DNA of 64,000 nucleotides from Dipylidium caninum. Lineage: Eukaryota; Platyhelminthes; Cestoda; Cyclophyllidea; Dipylidiidae. The translations under genes were made by a program, and so were the position numbers. The notes under the pieces were generated by a model. That model had not been told where the DNA came from, searched no databases, and saw nothing but the letters and a program-made list of their open reading frames with translations. The stretch spans positions 248,001 through 312,000 of the forward strand of contig QEYB01000981.1 in the NCBI GenBank assembly GCA_017562135.1, given 5' to 3'. Positions 1 through 14,400 of this stretch are shown piece by piece; position 1 is the first letter of the stretch; every line of letters begins with the position of its first letter.

Positions 1-3000
1 GGGGTTGGGGGGGTGAGCGCTACCGGGATGGTGAAGTCTCCTTTCTATCGGCATCCCCTCACTCGCCCTCTCTTGAAAGTACTTCCCGTTTTGTTTAATA
101 CTCCATGATGCGCCCGATCAACGACTACTGCCTGTAGTAATTAACCTCACGTGACGCGAGAAAGGCACAAGTGTCCTCAGGGCGGCAATGAGGCGGTGCG
201 TGACACCGCCTCGTTAGGCTATTTTGCCCAATCGGTCAGTCATCAAACGCAGCGAGTGGGTAAGTGAGTGAATCACCGCCACTCTCGAGCTGTCCGAGCC
301 CAAAATAGTCCGGGTCGGAGGACCCACACGAGTACGGGCAGTGCCGGTCCGGACTCTGGAGAATTTTCCACATGCATAAATCATAAGATGTACTCCTTCT
401 ACTACTTGACATTCCACTCCAGTGTGGAAGGCGTCATCAGTTCGACAACCCACCATCCGCGCAAAAGCGAAAGTGGGGAGGACCGGCGGACGAGCTTGAG
501 GCCGTGGGCCGTGCCAGAACAGCGAAGACGCTTTATTTATCCAAGGGAGGTAAAGTTACTTGAGGGCGGACGCTAAATCATGATTCCCCATTCAAAAGGC
601 GATTCGTTGGATTATCTGCCGGTCGGTGACCTCTCAGAGCAGCGGGACCATCTTACCACAACCGGGAATCGCTCGCAGATCCTGATGTCTCCAGACCGTC
701 AGTATTTGCTTCCTACTCCCCCGGCTTTAATGACTTCCTCATTGCTTTCGTATGAAGGCTCAAGTGATCTTCCTCTCGATACAACGGGTGGAAGCGCCTC
801 TTCGTCCCATTGAAACAACTGACGTCTGTCTATGCATCTCAGACCAACGAGTAAGGACATTGCGGACGTAGCACGGACTCCCAACCTCCTGCCCGGGACG
901 CGGGGGTTCAGAAGGCCACAGGGGGCTTCACTTGCACAAGAAGTGGGGGGCGAGTGCGGTGAATGCGCGAATGTGTGTCAAGTCGACTGATCAAACAGGT
1001 GGACTGGGCCCAGGCCTCGTGGGGGGCCGCTCCGCCCGGCTCAATGGTGTGTTGTTGCGAGGGCGGCAGGCGGTGGGACTCAGCATAGTGACCGAAGACA
1101 AAAACAACAAGTGCAACCATGTTTATGCGCAAGGTGACAGGTTGGCCTTTCGGTGCATGCTAAAATGACTGGCCTTTCGAGCGAGCAGAGTAACACGTGC
1201 TGCTGACGGAGGGGAACACCTTCGAACCCAGTGGCGGAACCGCAGGCTGCGCTGTGGCTGCCTGTGCGCCCGACACACCAGACGCCATGCGACAGGTCGT
1301 CGCAGTTCCCATGGAGATGCATTAACGAAGAAATGTCAAACTACCTTTTTCTAAGGTGTCCACACAAGGACGTATTTAGCACCGCAGGAGTGAGTTGGAA
1401 GAGGACTTCGCTCACCGTCCAGGTGGCGTGTTTCTCTCGTGGACTACCACGTCTAACTCCACGAACACTCAGGATGAACTTCATCGGAACATTAACGGAA
1501 ACACTGACGCTTGATATCCCAACTCCCAACTTCGGCAATTGATCTGAGCCGAAGCTGGTGGGTCCGGTGTGGACTCGTGCAAAGCCTATGCGATGCCGGT
1601 AGAGACAAGTGAAGACGTGGACTAGGTTAGGCCAAAACATGTACAGACGCAAACGATTAATCAAACATTAAATTAAAAACCGAACCTTCAAATCCACTTG
1701 TGTACTAATTCCGTTTGCCGGGGGAGCGGGAACTCGCGGCCTCATTTAATATGAGTCCTCCCCGGCCCCCATTGGCTGGGCGGTTTCCACCAATCGCTGA
1801 GCGGGGATTTCAAATGGGAATTATGGAGAATGTCCAAGTGTGAAGCTCAACCCCCGTCACACTCCATCAGTGGCCCTCCCGTCCCCAGTCGGTGGACAAT
1901 GGAGTTAAGGGGAAAATAATTTGTCTACGGTGATAAGGCCGCTCTGCTCGTCTCGTGTGAATGCGGCCTCGCCGAGTACACCGACAGTAGTTGAGAGATT
2001 TGGCTGAGATTTTGAGAAAACTTCTCAGAACTTGTACCCGACCTCTGCGCAGAAGAGACCTATAATGGCCTCTAAGGCACCATCGCTCCTTTAGCCGAGC
2101 AAAACCGACTGATCCAGTTGGAGCAGAGTTTAGGTTTCGGCCAAACCAGTCACTAAGTACCGGGCAATTTGCCGAACACGGCAGTCCCGGCCCTCAACGT
2201 GGCCGCCGCAGTCAATTTCACTGGCTCGTCACTAGAAAAATCTGGCCATTAATCGTGATACTGCGGTCGTCCTCTGGTCAGGCTGAATTCGTCACTTTAG
2301 GAAAGTACAGCGCCCGAGAGACACCGTAGCTTCTCCTCCAAAACACCATTTTCTCTCACCATGAAGAAGGTTGGCAGTGGGGATTCATTGGTTTGTTAAG
2401 GAAAGCATGTCAACCCTCGTTAGGCTGATGTTTTGGGGTGTGGTGCGTCCGACCGCATCTTCGCGCCTGTCACTCATCTTTAAGCTCACTCCTCGTCCTT
2501 CCTCTCCACTGGGCGCATTGATGCGGTAAGTTTTAACGAGGGATGCATCCACGGCCGTCACTGCCGCCCACCCGGCCGTCTCCGCGGCGGATCTGAACGC
2601 TTAATAAGCCGCCAAAGCGTCAACGGGTCAGGAGGGAAGAGGCTGGGAGCGCCGGTCGTAGGAATGAGGCCTGGATCGGTCGACTGGAATGTTCCAATCG
2701 AGTCCCATTCAAACCGCGGATCATGGAATAAGATGCCCAGCTGTCACTCTCGCATCCTCGCGCACGTTCACCCACACCTTCTTCGCGCGTTAACTCGAGG
2801 TGTCGTTAGCACCACGGTGGTCCCCTAACCTCAGGCCCGAGGGATGTGATCGGGTCACTTGGCCGAATGGCAGTTGGGACGGCGGAACATCGGCCATGAG
2901 TAGACGCAGCCGGGTCCGACAGGCTCCGTCGCCACTGCATGGCGGAAGGAGATGTCAGTGGGGCTGAGGCATTCAGGTGGAGGTGCACATCGTCCGTTCC

Positions 3001-6000
3001 CATCGTCAAATGTCCGCTTGGCATGGAGACGACAGGCACGAGGCGCGGTTGCGATATCGGCGTCTGACTTCACGACTGAGCTGAGCGGTGCAAGTGTCTC
3101 CACGAAGTCCGCCCTCCAGTCACTGTACGACTGCTCGGGGAATGGCCTAACACACCCCGACCGTCCCACGGTCGGCGTGGGCTGCAGGTGGAGGCGAAGC
3201 GCTTCAGGTTCCGTCCGTTTCCTCAGGCAGGACCGCACTGCATGCTTGTGGCGGCTGCGAAGATTTGCCGCTTAAATTCTTATTTCATTGGTAAATTGAG
3301 AAGTCCTTCTTATGCAGACTCAAGTTCTCCACACCTCAGTCCACATGGCCGCCGTCTACTGGCCGAGATTTGGACGTGCATCCGGTCAGATTTTAGTCGT
3401 TTCTGGGAAAGAGAGCGTTAACTCGTCAGGAGGACCCTTTTAAGACCCACAGGGTACCGAGAAAGCTTCCGCAGCACTTCTCGACTCCTGTTGTGGTGAT
3501 CGCATTTACACACGAAGAAACGCAGCTCCATGGCCTGGTGCACCTTCTCTGTCTACGTCGACGTCAATGCCGCCGGTGCTTGTAGGACCGTTCCTTTCGG
3601 GTCCCCAATACGACGCATCCGCTTCTCCACTCGCGGCGGCCACGTGGTCTCGCGGACTAATTGCAATTCGGAAAGAAGGCTGGCCACATCAGCCTAACAA
3701 CCCCTCTGTTGTCGAGCAATCAACCCACTGGCAGTCATAGCAACGTCAAGGGACGCCGGAGATTCTCACCCACCTTATCAAAAGCACACCACAAGAAGGC
3801 ATTTACTGGTGTTTTATCCGAAAAATTTTCTTCATTTGTGCAAAGCATGTTTATACAGAGGTTGACTTACGCAAGGTCTCGAGGACAATACCGCAGCCAA
3901 ATGCGTCAGGGGAGGAATTGAGGGACTCACTGTAGCTTGCCCTCTCCCTCGCAGTCCCAGTCTTCTCGCGGGGCCTCCGTGACCGCGAGACATCACCGCC
4001 GCGCCGAAGTGGGGGCGATCGGTCGCCAAGCCACCTTCCGCCAGGGGAAATGATGGATGAGAGTGAGCGCCAGCACCACCGCTCCCGACGCGTTAACCAC
4101 GTGTTTCTTCCCATGTTTTTCTTATAGTTGGCAACCTCGAAGCGTTCAGGGCGAAGTGGACAGTCGTCTACCGCAGATTTCTCTTGCCCCGCAGGAACTC
4201 ATCGTCTTTTCGACACCTTCCAACTGCAATTTGTTTAAATTTATTTGCGATTGAAGAGGCAGTCAAAAAACATCATTAAAGTCTTTATTAGGCGTTGAGT
4301 GTTAATTTGGACTAATCGGTGGACGTCGAGTTGCTAATTTCAGGGGGTTGGTAGGCACAATTGAAATCGCCTTCATCCCTTCGACGCAAGATGGGGCTGC
4401 GCGCCCCCTCCCGCCTTAGATCACACCTCGCGCAAATCAACGCTCCTCTCAAGGAGCCGGTCGACGAAACCCACGCAAGTGGAGCATTTCAGTGGATCGG
4501 AGGGTGGCGATTTGGCCGCTGGACCCCCTCGCCTCGAGCGTGGGAGCGGACGGACTCGACGTGTCGCCCGTCCAGTACAGGGCCGACAGGGCGGCGAGGG
4601 ACAAGAGCCGCTTCCATGTCAGCCTCTTCGGATGCGCACGCATACAAGTGGATGAGCCTTGGCAGCACCAGCGCTGCAATGACCTCCGCCTCGAGAAAGC
4701 CGGCCTCCAAAGTCTCCGCACTTTAACAGCCTCGAAAGTCCCAAAAGCGTGGAGCATTAAATGATCAAGCATCCGTTCCCTGTCGCAGACAGCTGGACAG
4801 AACGCACTTTCTTAGGCCATTTCAGCTTTGTTAGCTTCCTTAATCTCTTAATCCTTTACGCCAGCCTAACTGAAAGCCAGGTTTTGGACCGAGTGTCCTT
4901 CGGAGGAGCGTCCTCCTCACGAAAGTGCTCAAACCCATTATTTCACGTTCGGCGAGGCAGGGGGAGTAAGGACAGGAAGTCACTGAGGTGATGACCTTTC
5001 GGACGGGAAAACAGCCCATGCGGAAAAGGAGTCTATTTAAGTGACCTCAGACCGACCCGAACAGATTAGCCCCGCCCTGCAGATTCTGCTGGCGTCGGCT
5101 TCACGTCGGCTTCTGCCTCCACGTCCCCCTTCTTTCCTCCCCCCTGAACAAAGGGGAGACAAATCAGGTGCCTTTAATTGCCCGCTCCCAGGTCGTCGGC
5201 CATAACTCAATTTCATTTGTTCTCCGGAAATTCTCCCGCCACTTCCCTCGTACACAGTGTCCTTCCTTTTCCGGGAGTAAATCATACTTTATGTCGTCGA
5301 TTTCACCTGCGTAAATGTCTGTGATTGCAGGCATTTACCGCGTTCCTGTCCTATGTCTCCAGTGCACTCTGGCCGGAATCAGGAAATCGAGCGTGACGCA
5401 GGGTCAGCGCGGTGTTTTCGGAGAAACTCGCCACAAAAAATCGCGATGCTGCCACCCTTTTGTTTGTGAGTGACGAACGCGGCGACGAGCAGTGCACTTC
5501 CGGTCGCTTCGTGTGGCGATGCAGTTTGGCCTCACCTCCCTTTTCAAGCCGCCACGCGGAGGGTCGAAACGGAGCGAGGATGGCGCGGGGCAGCTCCGCT
5601 CTCTCGCCCGCCCGCTCTTCCACTCCGCCTCCGCGACATCGACTGCCATGATTGGCATTCGTGGCACTTGGAATAATGAAGTCGTCTGTCGCCAGTGCTG
5701 CATTTACTCGCGATGTCCATCAAAGCTCAGCCCACGCATGTGGACACCGGCCGAGGAGTTTCGGCAGACCATCCGCCATCACGAGAGGCGAGGCGTAATT
5801 CCGCGCTGACACCGCGGGCTCTGGGGAGCAACGCAGTGACAGTCGTAGCATGCGATGTCGTGATTGTTTGGAGAATTTGGTGCTTCTACCACCCATTCTC
5901 TCTCAAGTAGGTCCTCATTAATGTCCGAGGGCCGTTAATTGCAGCGTAGGCAAAATGTTCCTTTATCTCTGCCTGCCAGGAAGGGGATTTCGAACAACGT

Positions 6001-9000
6001 AAATGCCAACATCAGCCTCCCCTCACCGATCAATCGCGTCACGGGCGAAAGTCCCCGAAGTGCCAGTTTTGAACCGGCCTGCCGTAGTCCCAGTGTCCAA
6101 GCCGAACTAATTGGGGAAAGTCCTGTCACACTCGTCCCCAACGCCTGACAGGCATACACTAAAGTAAGAATTTTCCTTGCTTCTCGGAGGGCCACGTGAG
6201 GCCTGTGTCTTCTGCTCTTGGGGCTGCACTTTAGCGCGCTTCCTCTCCTCTGGATTGTTAAAACGGCCGTTGACAAGGCTCAATGAAGTTGGAGTTACTC
6301 CACCTATTCACTAGACCTCGGACTCACCGTCGACTGTCTGCTCGTCCCTGCGTATCCCACTCTCCTCCCGCATCTATTTCGACCGGCCGAACGAGACGAG
6401 CTGCAGACCTTAGCCAGGCGGGGTGAGACTGGGGCAAGACCCGAACGCTTTGTCCCAGGGGGACGGCACATTCGTCAGCAACAACCGATGGAGTGGAAAT
6501 GCAGTCACTAGGAATGCACTCATAAAATGGACCATCATTCGAGCGCACTTGAGTCCATTTTGCTATTGCACACCTAATAATGCTTGATTATTTTGTCCTT
6601 TCCCACACTGCGGCAGCCTCGGTGAATGATTCGGTCTCTACGAAGTCGTGCGGGTGGAAGGGAAAGAGGAGAGGGCGCTCTACCCCAGGGGCAGCGGCGG
6701 CGACATCGTCTCCCTCGTTCGCCAAGTCGTCAGCGAGGTGACTCGGTCGCGCTCAGCCCACCTCTCGTGGGCAAAAAGGCACCTAAATCGACGTGGCAAG
6801 GACTCCTTTCCAACGCCACCAGAACGGCATATTCGCGATGGGTGACTTGAGAAGCATGTATTACTTCCTACGCCATTTCCTCGCAAGCCCCCACAGCACA
6901 TCGCCCCGTAAAATACGCCCCCCCCCCTCTTCAACAAGTCGGGAAGATGTTGAGTGAAAAATCGCCTGCCACGGGAGGTTAACCTCGGCTTAGGCCCTTG
7001 CGGACCTGGCAATTTGTCTCTATCGCCGGCGTTCGGCGCATGTAGCCCAGATGGGCTCGTAGCCGCAGGGCGCGCGAGTGCGGTGTAGGCAGGTGCCGCC
7101 GCCACCACCAACGCCGACCAGGAGGCCCGCGGGACGCGCCTAGGGTCAGCAGACGGGCAGTCGGGGGACGACCCCCCCCCCTCCTACGTACATTCCCACC
7201 TGGCATTTGGAGGCGGTGGAATGTTCGCTTCCTCCCACGATGCGGACACCGGGAGACAATGGAGACCGGTGGAGAGGGACACTTTCGAGTCCCTCGTGGT
7301 AGGTTAAGCTAATGTGGATGTCCGAAACAGTTTCCAGCTAGCGAAGGGTGTTTTCGGTGGCGATGCTTTACCCGATTCGGACAAGATCGACTTCATGCGC
7401 TGCCCCGGTAGGAGGATATTTTCTTTAGTATGGACAAGGCCGTCGGCGGTAGAGGCCAGGGCTTTGGGCCTTATCTACGGCATTAAAAAAATGTAGTGAT
7501 TTTTAAGACGGATGCATCCACTGTTCCATTTTGGCTGGCGGCAGAGTAGACGTAAAATGCGTCCTCGCCCATTTGGATAATAAAATAATAAGGGGCGCAA
7601 GTGGAGAAGGCATTTGTTGCAAAATTTGCCTATTCCTCGCAAACGAGGCAGGAGGAACAAAGCCGGCACCTGATTGCGGGTCTGTTTCTACCCTTTCGGC
7701 CATTCTGAACGTCCGCTCAACCGCTTAGCCCGAAGACGGAGCCTCGCACCCTCTCAGCGACTGTGGATGTTAGGCGTTGACTTCTTTTTGCTCTGTTAAC
7801 TTCGTACAGCGTCAGACCAAGTCCCATGAGCTCTACTCTTGCGGTATTTCGTTCCCTCGCCGCGCATCCCTTAATCTGGTCGTGAAACTTCGCCTCCCCG
7901 CCGCCCTGCGATAGCCGTGACGGGAAGGCGGAGAGTGTGCTGTTCCATATTAAAGTTTCCAGATCAAAGCAGGCGTTATCAAGTGCTGAAAGGGACGCAC
8001 CGATTAACGGAGTGGGAGTCGCAGGCGCTTCTTCGCCGCTGCCGTCGGGCAAACGGAGACGACCGCGAGACCTGATAGTCCACTTTCCTGTGAGTTTGTT
8101 ATACTCTCGCGGCCGCAATTCATCCGTATCGGGACACCGACACAGGCGATTTTGCTACAGTCGGGAGGGGTCGGAAGCCCTCCCCCTCGTCAGCAGCGGA
8201 TGTCCTACGCGTCCGCCATGCTCAAAGTGACTGTGGACTGAAAACCACGCCAACGGGCACCGTCATGGTCCATCGGTGTCGCAGGGTCCATTCAAACGGT
8301 CAAATAATACTGCCATTATTTGGATTTTTGCTGTCAGTCCGCCTGACTTGGGCTATCAAGGCTGTCTCTCGGCGTCTACACCGACCTGGGGGTCCACCCT
8401 GCAGCGCTGAGAAAGGTGGAAGCCGCTTTTTTGATCTGCTAGTCCCTCGTCCAGTACTGTTGCATACGAAATTAGCCAATGTGAGGCGAGGACGGCGGCC
8501 AAGCCTTTGTCCAGGCCTGCGTTTTGAAGGAGGGCAGCACCACTCGCTCCAATCCGGGAGGAAGCGGTCCTGGTGAAACCACTCAGCACTTGAAGGAGCC
8601 TCGCGTCCGCCATGAGGAGTTTTTCGGCTAAAAAGCCATGGCTGTAAATCTCAGACTAAAATAGATGAATCCTTGTGAGCACTGACAATGGTTTTATGGT
8701 TCATTTAAATAATTCAGTCTACTCTCTCTGTGCCCTTAAGTTCCACACAATGTAATGCTCTGTCACGCGAGGAAAGTACGCAATCACAGTGAATGGCCGT
8801 TTACGTGTCAGCACGAATTTGGAGCCTATTGTGGGCGATCGAGACGATCGGGGCGCTCGAAGGAAGGAGTGAAGAGTAGACGCTCTGTGGAAGCCTCAAA
8901 CAATTTCTCTGCTTCCTTTTTCCTCTCCACGTAACAAGTAAGAGAGGGCGGCGTTTCCGCCCCGCCCCGCCCCCCCTCCCCCTACTTCAACCTTCAAATC

Positions 9001-10260
9001 CACCCATTTGTCAAAACGACATGCGGCGAAGGCATACTTAAATTGTTTACCCTCGTCCCGAGTCGCTTTGTGCTCCGCCTGTCCTCAAATGTGTGCAACG
9101 GGGAAACGAAAAGTTCTCAATCGCAGGAAGGAAAATAAAATAATTTTAGTAATTACTAATTTAGTTTTATGATAAGTTCCCGTAATAATGATTACACAAA
9201 GGACGAATTTCCCACTGAGCATGTCGTCTCTTCAAAGACTCTTTTCCAGCTGTTCCCCTGCCGGAACAGGGTTAACGGGCAGGCGGGGAAGTAATTACAG
9301 CTTCTGTCATTCCGCAGCTGAAGTGCGAGATGGAAACGAGGATTTGGGCCTCTCTGACCGCAGTAGCTGCTGACCTCGAGGCGCGGCCACCCTCAACCGC
9401 AGACGGGGCGACGTGAGAGTAAAGGTGAAGTCGCATTGTCCGGTCTTTTAAAGGCATCTTCAAATGCACACACGCCTAACTCCTGAAAAAGTTTACAAAA
9501 TTCCGGTATTTCAAAGGAAGCGAAAGCGGACGCGTTAATCTCTGCATATCAACGCAGACGCCGCCTCTATTCTGGGTGGTCAAGTGGTCTTTACTACTTT
9601 CTAGCCGGACATTTTGGAGATATACCAGAAGAGTTGAAACTAGTATCCTCCCAAATTTCACTTGACTTTAACTTATGACTTTCCACCAAGCCAAGTTGAT
9701 CTCAGGCTTAAGTAACTAGCCCCTGGAAATGGGAAAAAATGGGTCAAAAGTCGGGAGGGAGGACACGTTCAGCATTAAGACGACGCGGTGACAAGGCAGA
9801 TTCGGATGAATGGGCTGTTGGTGGTGACCTGTTTGACGCAGTTGACACGAAAGGTAATCTTCCCAGCGCGTATCTACTATTGCGAATGACAGGGTAGGCA
9901 AGAGAGATATCATCGCCTGTTTTCATTGCACCTGAAAGCAAAATTGGTGAAGCTCTCAGGTGAGCCGTAGGACTCAGTCAACGCACTATCTCGGAGGAAC
10001 TACCATCTCCCTTCGTAGGTGCAGTGGCAATGACGTCCACCCTGACAAGAAAGCGATTTTACCTCATCATATTTTCGAGCCTCCGCAAGAACCAGAAAAG
10101 GAAAGGGCTCAAAATAAGACCACCACCGATGTCTTCACTAACCCAGTCTGATTATTCTCTCTACTTGGTTTCGTTTATACCCTCGGGGCTTGAACCCCGA
10201 AAGCAATCCATAGAGCACTTGTCTACACACTGGAATTCCAAGACATCGATGCCTTCGTAA
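1..10260. other. No supportable gene; GC-rich intergenic or distal sequence
   Basis: Many reading frames of 60-140 codons exist on both strands, but none shows a family motif, a run of phase-matched exons, or composition unlike the opposite strand. Around 4,450-4,750 four frames are open at once, which is what GC-rich, stop-poor sequence does by chance. Short C or G runs occur at about 6,919 and 7,171, and GC-box-like runs at about 8,955-8,982. An untranslated exon, enhancer or distant promoter of the afadin gene could lie here, but I cannot show it. Confidence 0.5.
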
Positions 10261-11343
10261 GTGCTGTAGCCACCTTTCGTATAATCATATTGCGTAAATC
10301 CTCTAAGGCGGCTGTTTTGGCGAATTTCAAAATTTGCGTCATCATCAACTATGTAACGTAATCTTACAAATGCTTATGCCCAGGAGATTATCTCCACTGT
10401 GGAATATGATCCCTTGCCTTTTCGGGCAGTGGCTGAAAACAAATTGTTCTTCTACTTGGTAATTTTACATTCGATATAAACGTCGCCAGACGGATGGTTG
10501 CTGTTGTTAATTGGATCTGAATTTAGTTTTTTTGCTATTGAGGCTTATTGTTCCTAATTTAACCATCTCGAAACAATGGACTTCTCTATCTTGTTGCGGG
10601 GCAATAATCAATTTCTCGTATATATTTGTTTTACTGCATGACAAAACGGCGTGGAAAATCTCAAACAACATATATAGAAAAAAAGGTATTTTCAAGAATG
10701 CGGCAAAACCTTCATTGACACAGTGTGGAAAACAGGCACCGTTGCGATGCAAGTGTTATAAATATCTTTGGAGTAAGCATGAGACACTGAAGGAATGCAG
10801 AACTGCGAGGAGTAACTATATGTTGTAACCATATGTGTACCGAAATTGGCGCAATTAAAATTAACAATTGAGTTACGTTGGTTGACTCGTGGTTTTGCAT
10901 GCAAATCTACCTTAGTTTTATAATTTTCCTGATACTCGTTTTGAAAAGAACTTAGCATTGCGCAGCATACAAAATAATCTCCATGACACTTTCATATATA
11001 AGCTTACATAACGAGAGTCCCATACAGAGGCGGCTTAATGTGCAGAGCTATTGTTTTATAAACGGTTTTTATTGGCATTGCTACGATACATATTACAGCT
11101 CATGCACACAAGGTTTAATAACTAAAAAGTGTGCCAAATTTATAATCAAAATCCTTTTATTCTCTTTACTAAGAATTGTTTAAATTTGTGTTTAACCAAT
11201 AAAGCTATCTTAAACTTTTAAATTTGTTTTATACAATCAACAGTGATTATCAGCTTGACCAAGTGTCCGTAAGGTCATTAGTGAGTTTAAGCGCTTAAGT
11301 GGAACTAGATTAGTAACCGCTTCGTAATGTGCAAGACGCAAAA
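10261..11343 (+). promoter_or_regulatory. AT-rich upstream region of the afadin gene
   Basis: Composition falls sharply to AT-rich just before the afadin start codon, and no coding sequence is recognisable. An in-frame TAA at 11,314-11,316 lies ten codons before the ATG and limits any upstream extension. By position this stretch should hold the 5' untranslated region and proximal promoter. No specific TATA box or initiator is assigned. Confidence 0.3.
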
Positions 11344-11445
11344 ATGATAAATAAGATGGAAGACGTGAGGCGAGATTTACTAAGGCTTATTGACGAATGG
11401 AACGCCAGCCGCCTTGATCTCTTCCATTTATCAAAGCCGAATGAG
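11344..11445 (+). CDS. AFDN: Afadin exon 1, N-terminal segment
   Basis: This exon has 34 codons and starts at an ATG in an AAAA-ATG context. The segment IDEWNASRLDLFHLSKPNE aligns with the human afadin N-terminus (HHWNANRLDLFEISQPTE). A second ATG at codon 5 is an alternative start. The donor is GAG|GTTAGT, and the following intron is only 33 bases. Confidence 0.92.
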
Positions 11446-14400
11446 GTTAGTTTTAATTTATTTACGATTTAAATACAGTATTTGGAGTTTATGGGAGTCA
11501 TGAGATTTTTCTTTCAAGACGAAGATATGAAATTTCAAACCAAATGCTTAAGGGTATCTAGCACGATGAAGACTTGTGAGGTGATCCCCCTCTTGCTTGA
11601 AAAATTTTACTTGATGTCTATTCATCTGGATGCTCAGAAATGTGGTCTTTATGAGCACTTTACGAATTCAGGTGAGATTTTGCTAAGTGTGTAATGTTAC
11701 AGAACGCATGCTCGGTTCTGACGAGTACCCGTTGCTTGTCCAATTAAATTGGTCGAAACTTGGCCAAGAGGGCAAGTTCATTTTAAAAGTTACTTCAGGT
11801 GTTCTGGTAAGTCGTACATTTATATATTGAAGATTTAATATTATCTATTTGTGTTTGAAACCTGACGATTTTCATTTTATATCTCCTTCGCTTATCTATA
11901 GACAAATGCCCATCCGGTCACCCCACTGAACGATCGTAAATTAAACGATCCTGTGAAAGCGAATAGAAAAAAGACTCCAAAAAAGGCTGGAAAAAACACT
12001 AATGGTTTTGAAAGTTTATTTTGCGGCCGTGGCACAGATTATGATGAAAACGAAAATATTTTGAGTGGCTGTACACCTCGGCTACGTAGGCATGAAGCCG
12101 AAATAGCTGATAAGTTACTGGGAACCGAGACTCACATCGAAAGTCGATGCGATTCTCCACCAAATAATACGTTTACTAGAATGATTTCCGACCCGGAGGC
12201 GGCCATGCGGCGGACCCGTCAGCAGGTTTTAAGTTCCAAACTGTCTAAATTTGCAGGCAACGGGACCGACAGCGTGGGTTAGTTTTAATTTTAACTAATT
12301 TGATTGTAATTCTGCCTGTTGCTTAGGTGGAACCTTGAAAATATACGGCGAAATGATTGATCCTAACGTGCCATATAAGACCCTATTACTCTCATCAAAG
12401 GATTCCGTACTTGAGGTTATTCGGCAAACATTAGGCAAATATGGCCTTGAATTCGCCGATCCCTCTGCATACTGTTTAGTCAAAAGAACTCGTTGTGCCA
12501 ATGACGTTCCTGGAATGGAGCCATACGAGGAAGTGCTGCAAGATGACTCTTGTCCCTTGAAGTATTTACTTGATCCAGATTCTTCACTGGAGGGAACAAT
12601 AACAACATTCGAGGTTGGTGCTATTTATTGCCATTTTAATCACCTTATTTCATTTAGCTTCGTCCAAGGCTGACGAGGTTTGAGAAACAAAGCAGTGGAA
12701 AGGCAAATGGTGAAAGCGTTTCCACTCCAGCTCTCATTCGTTTGCCTTATCATCAGCGTCACCAGCGGACTTCTCAGAGCACAAGGCATTCGTCGGCTAG
12801 TGGGCACCGTAATCCCCTTGCTTGTCTCGTTGAAGTCTGTTGGGAGGAGAAGAGCAGTCGCAAACCAGCAGTCTACCCTCTACCCTTGCATTTAGGCCAG
12901 GTACGACAGTTTAACAGCCTCTCCTGACACATTTACTCTGCCAAGTTATGTGATCGTGAGGGCTGCTTCACGGGAGCCATACCTTATTGCCCACGGGCAG
13001 GTAGTCCAAACACCGGACGTCTTTATCGTCCCGACGTCGAGAGAGCGCGGCGAGGCGGCGTGCATCTCGGTGGCGTCGTCACGCTTCTGCGCTCATGTGC
13101 AGACCTTCCTTCTCTCTCGCACGCCCTTTGTTGGCGTGCTAGTGCACGCACTCATTGTGGTGCTACTGCTATGCCGTAATTGGCTCACTTGCCACTGGCA
13201 CGTCCATTTGCATAAGAGAATTTGCAGCCAAAAATTTATTCTCACTTCAAACACACACGCAACGCGACCTGGTGAGTACACTGACGTTAGTTCTGGCTTG
13301 TCTCTGCTGTCCTCTCTTTAATATAACTCACTCATCCGCCTGCGTTAGTGCCACAACCCCTAACGGGTCGGTCAGGACATTTTTGTCCCGAGTTTTACGA
13401 CCAGACCTCGTAGCAGCTCGTTTTCTCCACTCCTCACTGCCAGTCTCGGTTTAGCTCTGACACACAAACAGTGGAAGTCGTGGCGTTTTGGCAAACAATC
13501 GAGGGAAGTTATCAACGAAGCTCCGCCTCTTATTTCTCCGACTTCGGCCCTTGTAACCTCTACTCTAAGGGCATTTCAGATGAAAGGTTATTGTGCCTCC
13601 GCACCGCATAACTCATTTTGCCTATTCCTGCCACAGCCTTTTGAGAGGATCCGTCGTTTTGATCATGAATTCACAGGGGGCAAAAGTGCCCTCGTGGCTA
13701 GCGGCTAACAGTAATTGTTTTAGCTCACTGTCCCCAACTGCGTTCAAACGAGAAAATTAAATATCGTGTCTTTTTAAGCCTCGTTTTGTGCACACGCCTG
13801 CCTCTACGCGGTGAAACCGTCCCCTGCTTCTTCTCTACACTGTGGCGTGATATGCTTTGATTTGCGTCAGCGGGAGTTGGAAGATGGGCGACTTTCTGTC
13901 CCACCTGGCCGCTGGTAAAAACTCCATCCTTTCGGCCCCGGTTCGCCTATATATCACATCCGTGAGCCTCGCAGGTACGAATCGCCGTGCTTTTTGGCGG
14001 GCAAGGTGCACAGGCGGTGGGCGACGCTGTTCGTCGCCATTATCGTGCACTGCAGGCCCATATTTCGTCTGCTTATCTCTTGTGCACAATACGCGAACTC
14101 TCCTCGCCACATTATTTCCACGGTGAGACAGTTCAATTTTTACTTCTACACCACATAAGAGGATTGTCTAACGAGAAACTCGTGGCGAGCGATTCACTGG
14201 CCCAGGTCCCACCTGTTCTCACCTCGACGACACTTCCTTGTACCAGTTTTCCGACTGGAGGCGAAGGAAGAGTCGTCGCTCGTCAAGTGGTATCCGGTTT
14301 GGAGGACACTCGTTGTCCCACCGCTTTCACAGACGCAGTGCTTTCGAGTGAAGCCTCCTGGTAGAGTTTGTGACAGCTCGGAACTGCCGCCGACGCTGAG

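Noticed and set aside
4449..4772. Overlapping open frames on both strands near 4.5 kb
   Set aside because: Three or four frames are open simultaneously, which indicates low stop density from GC richness rather than a gene.
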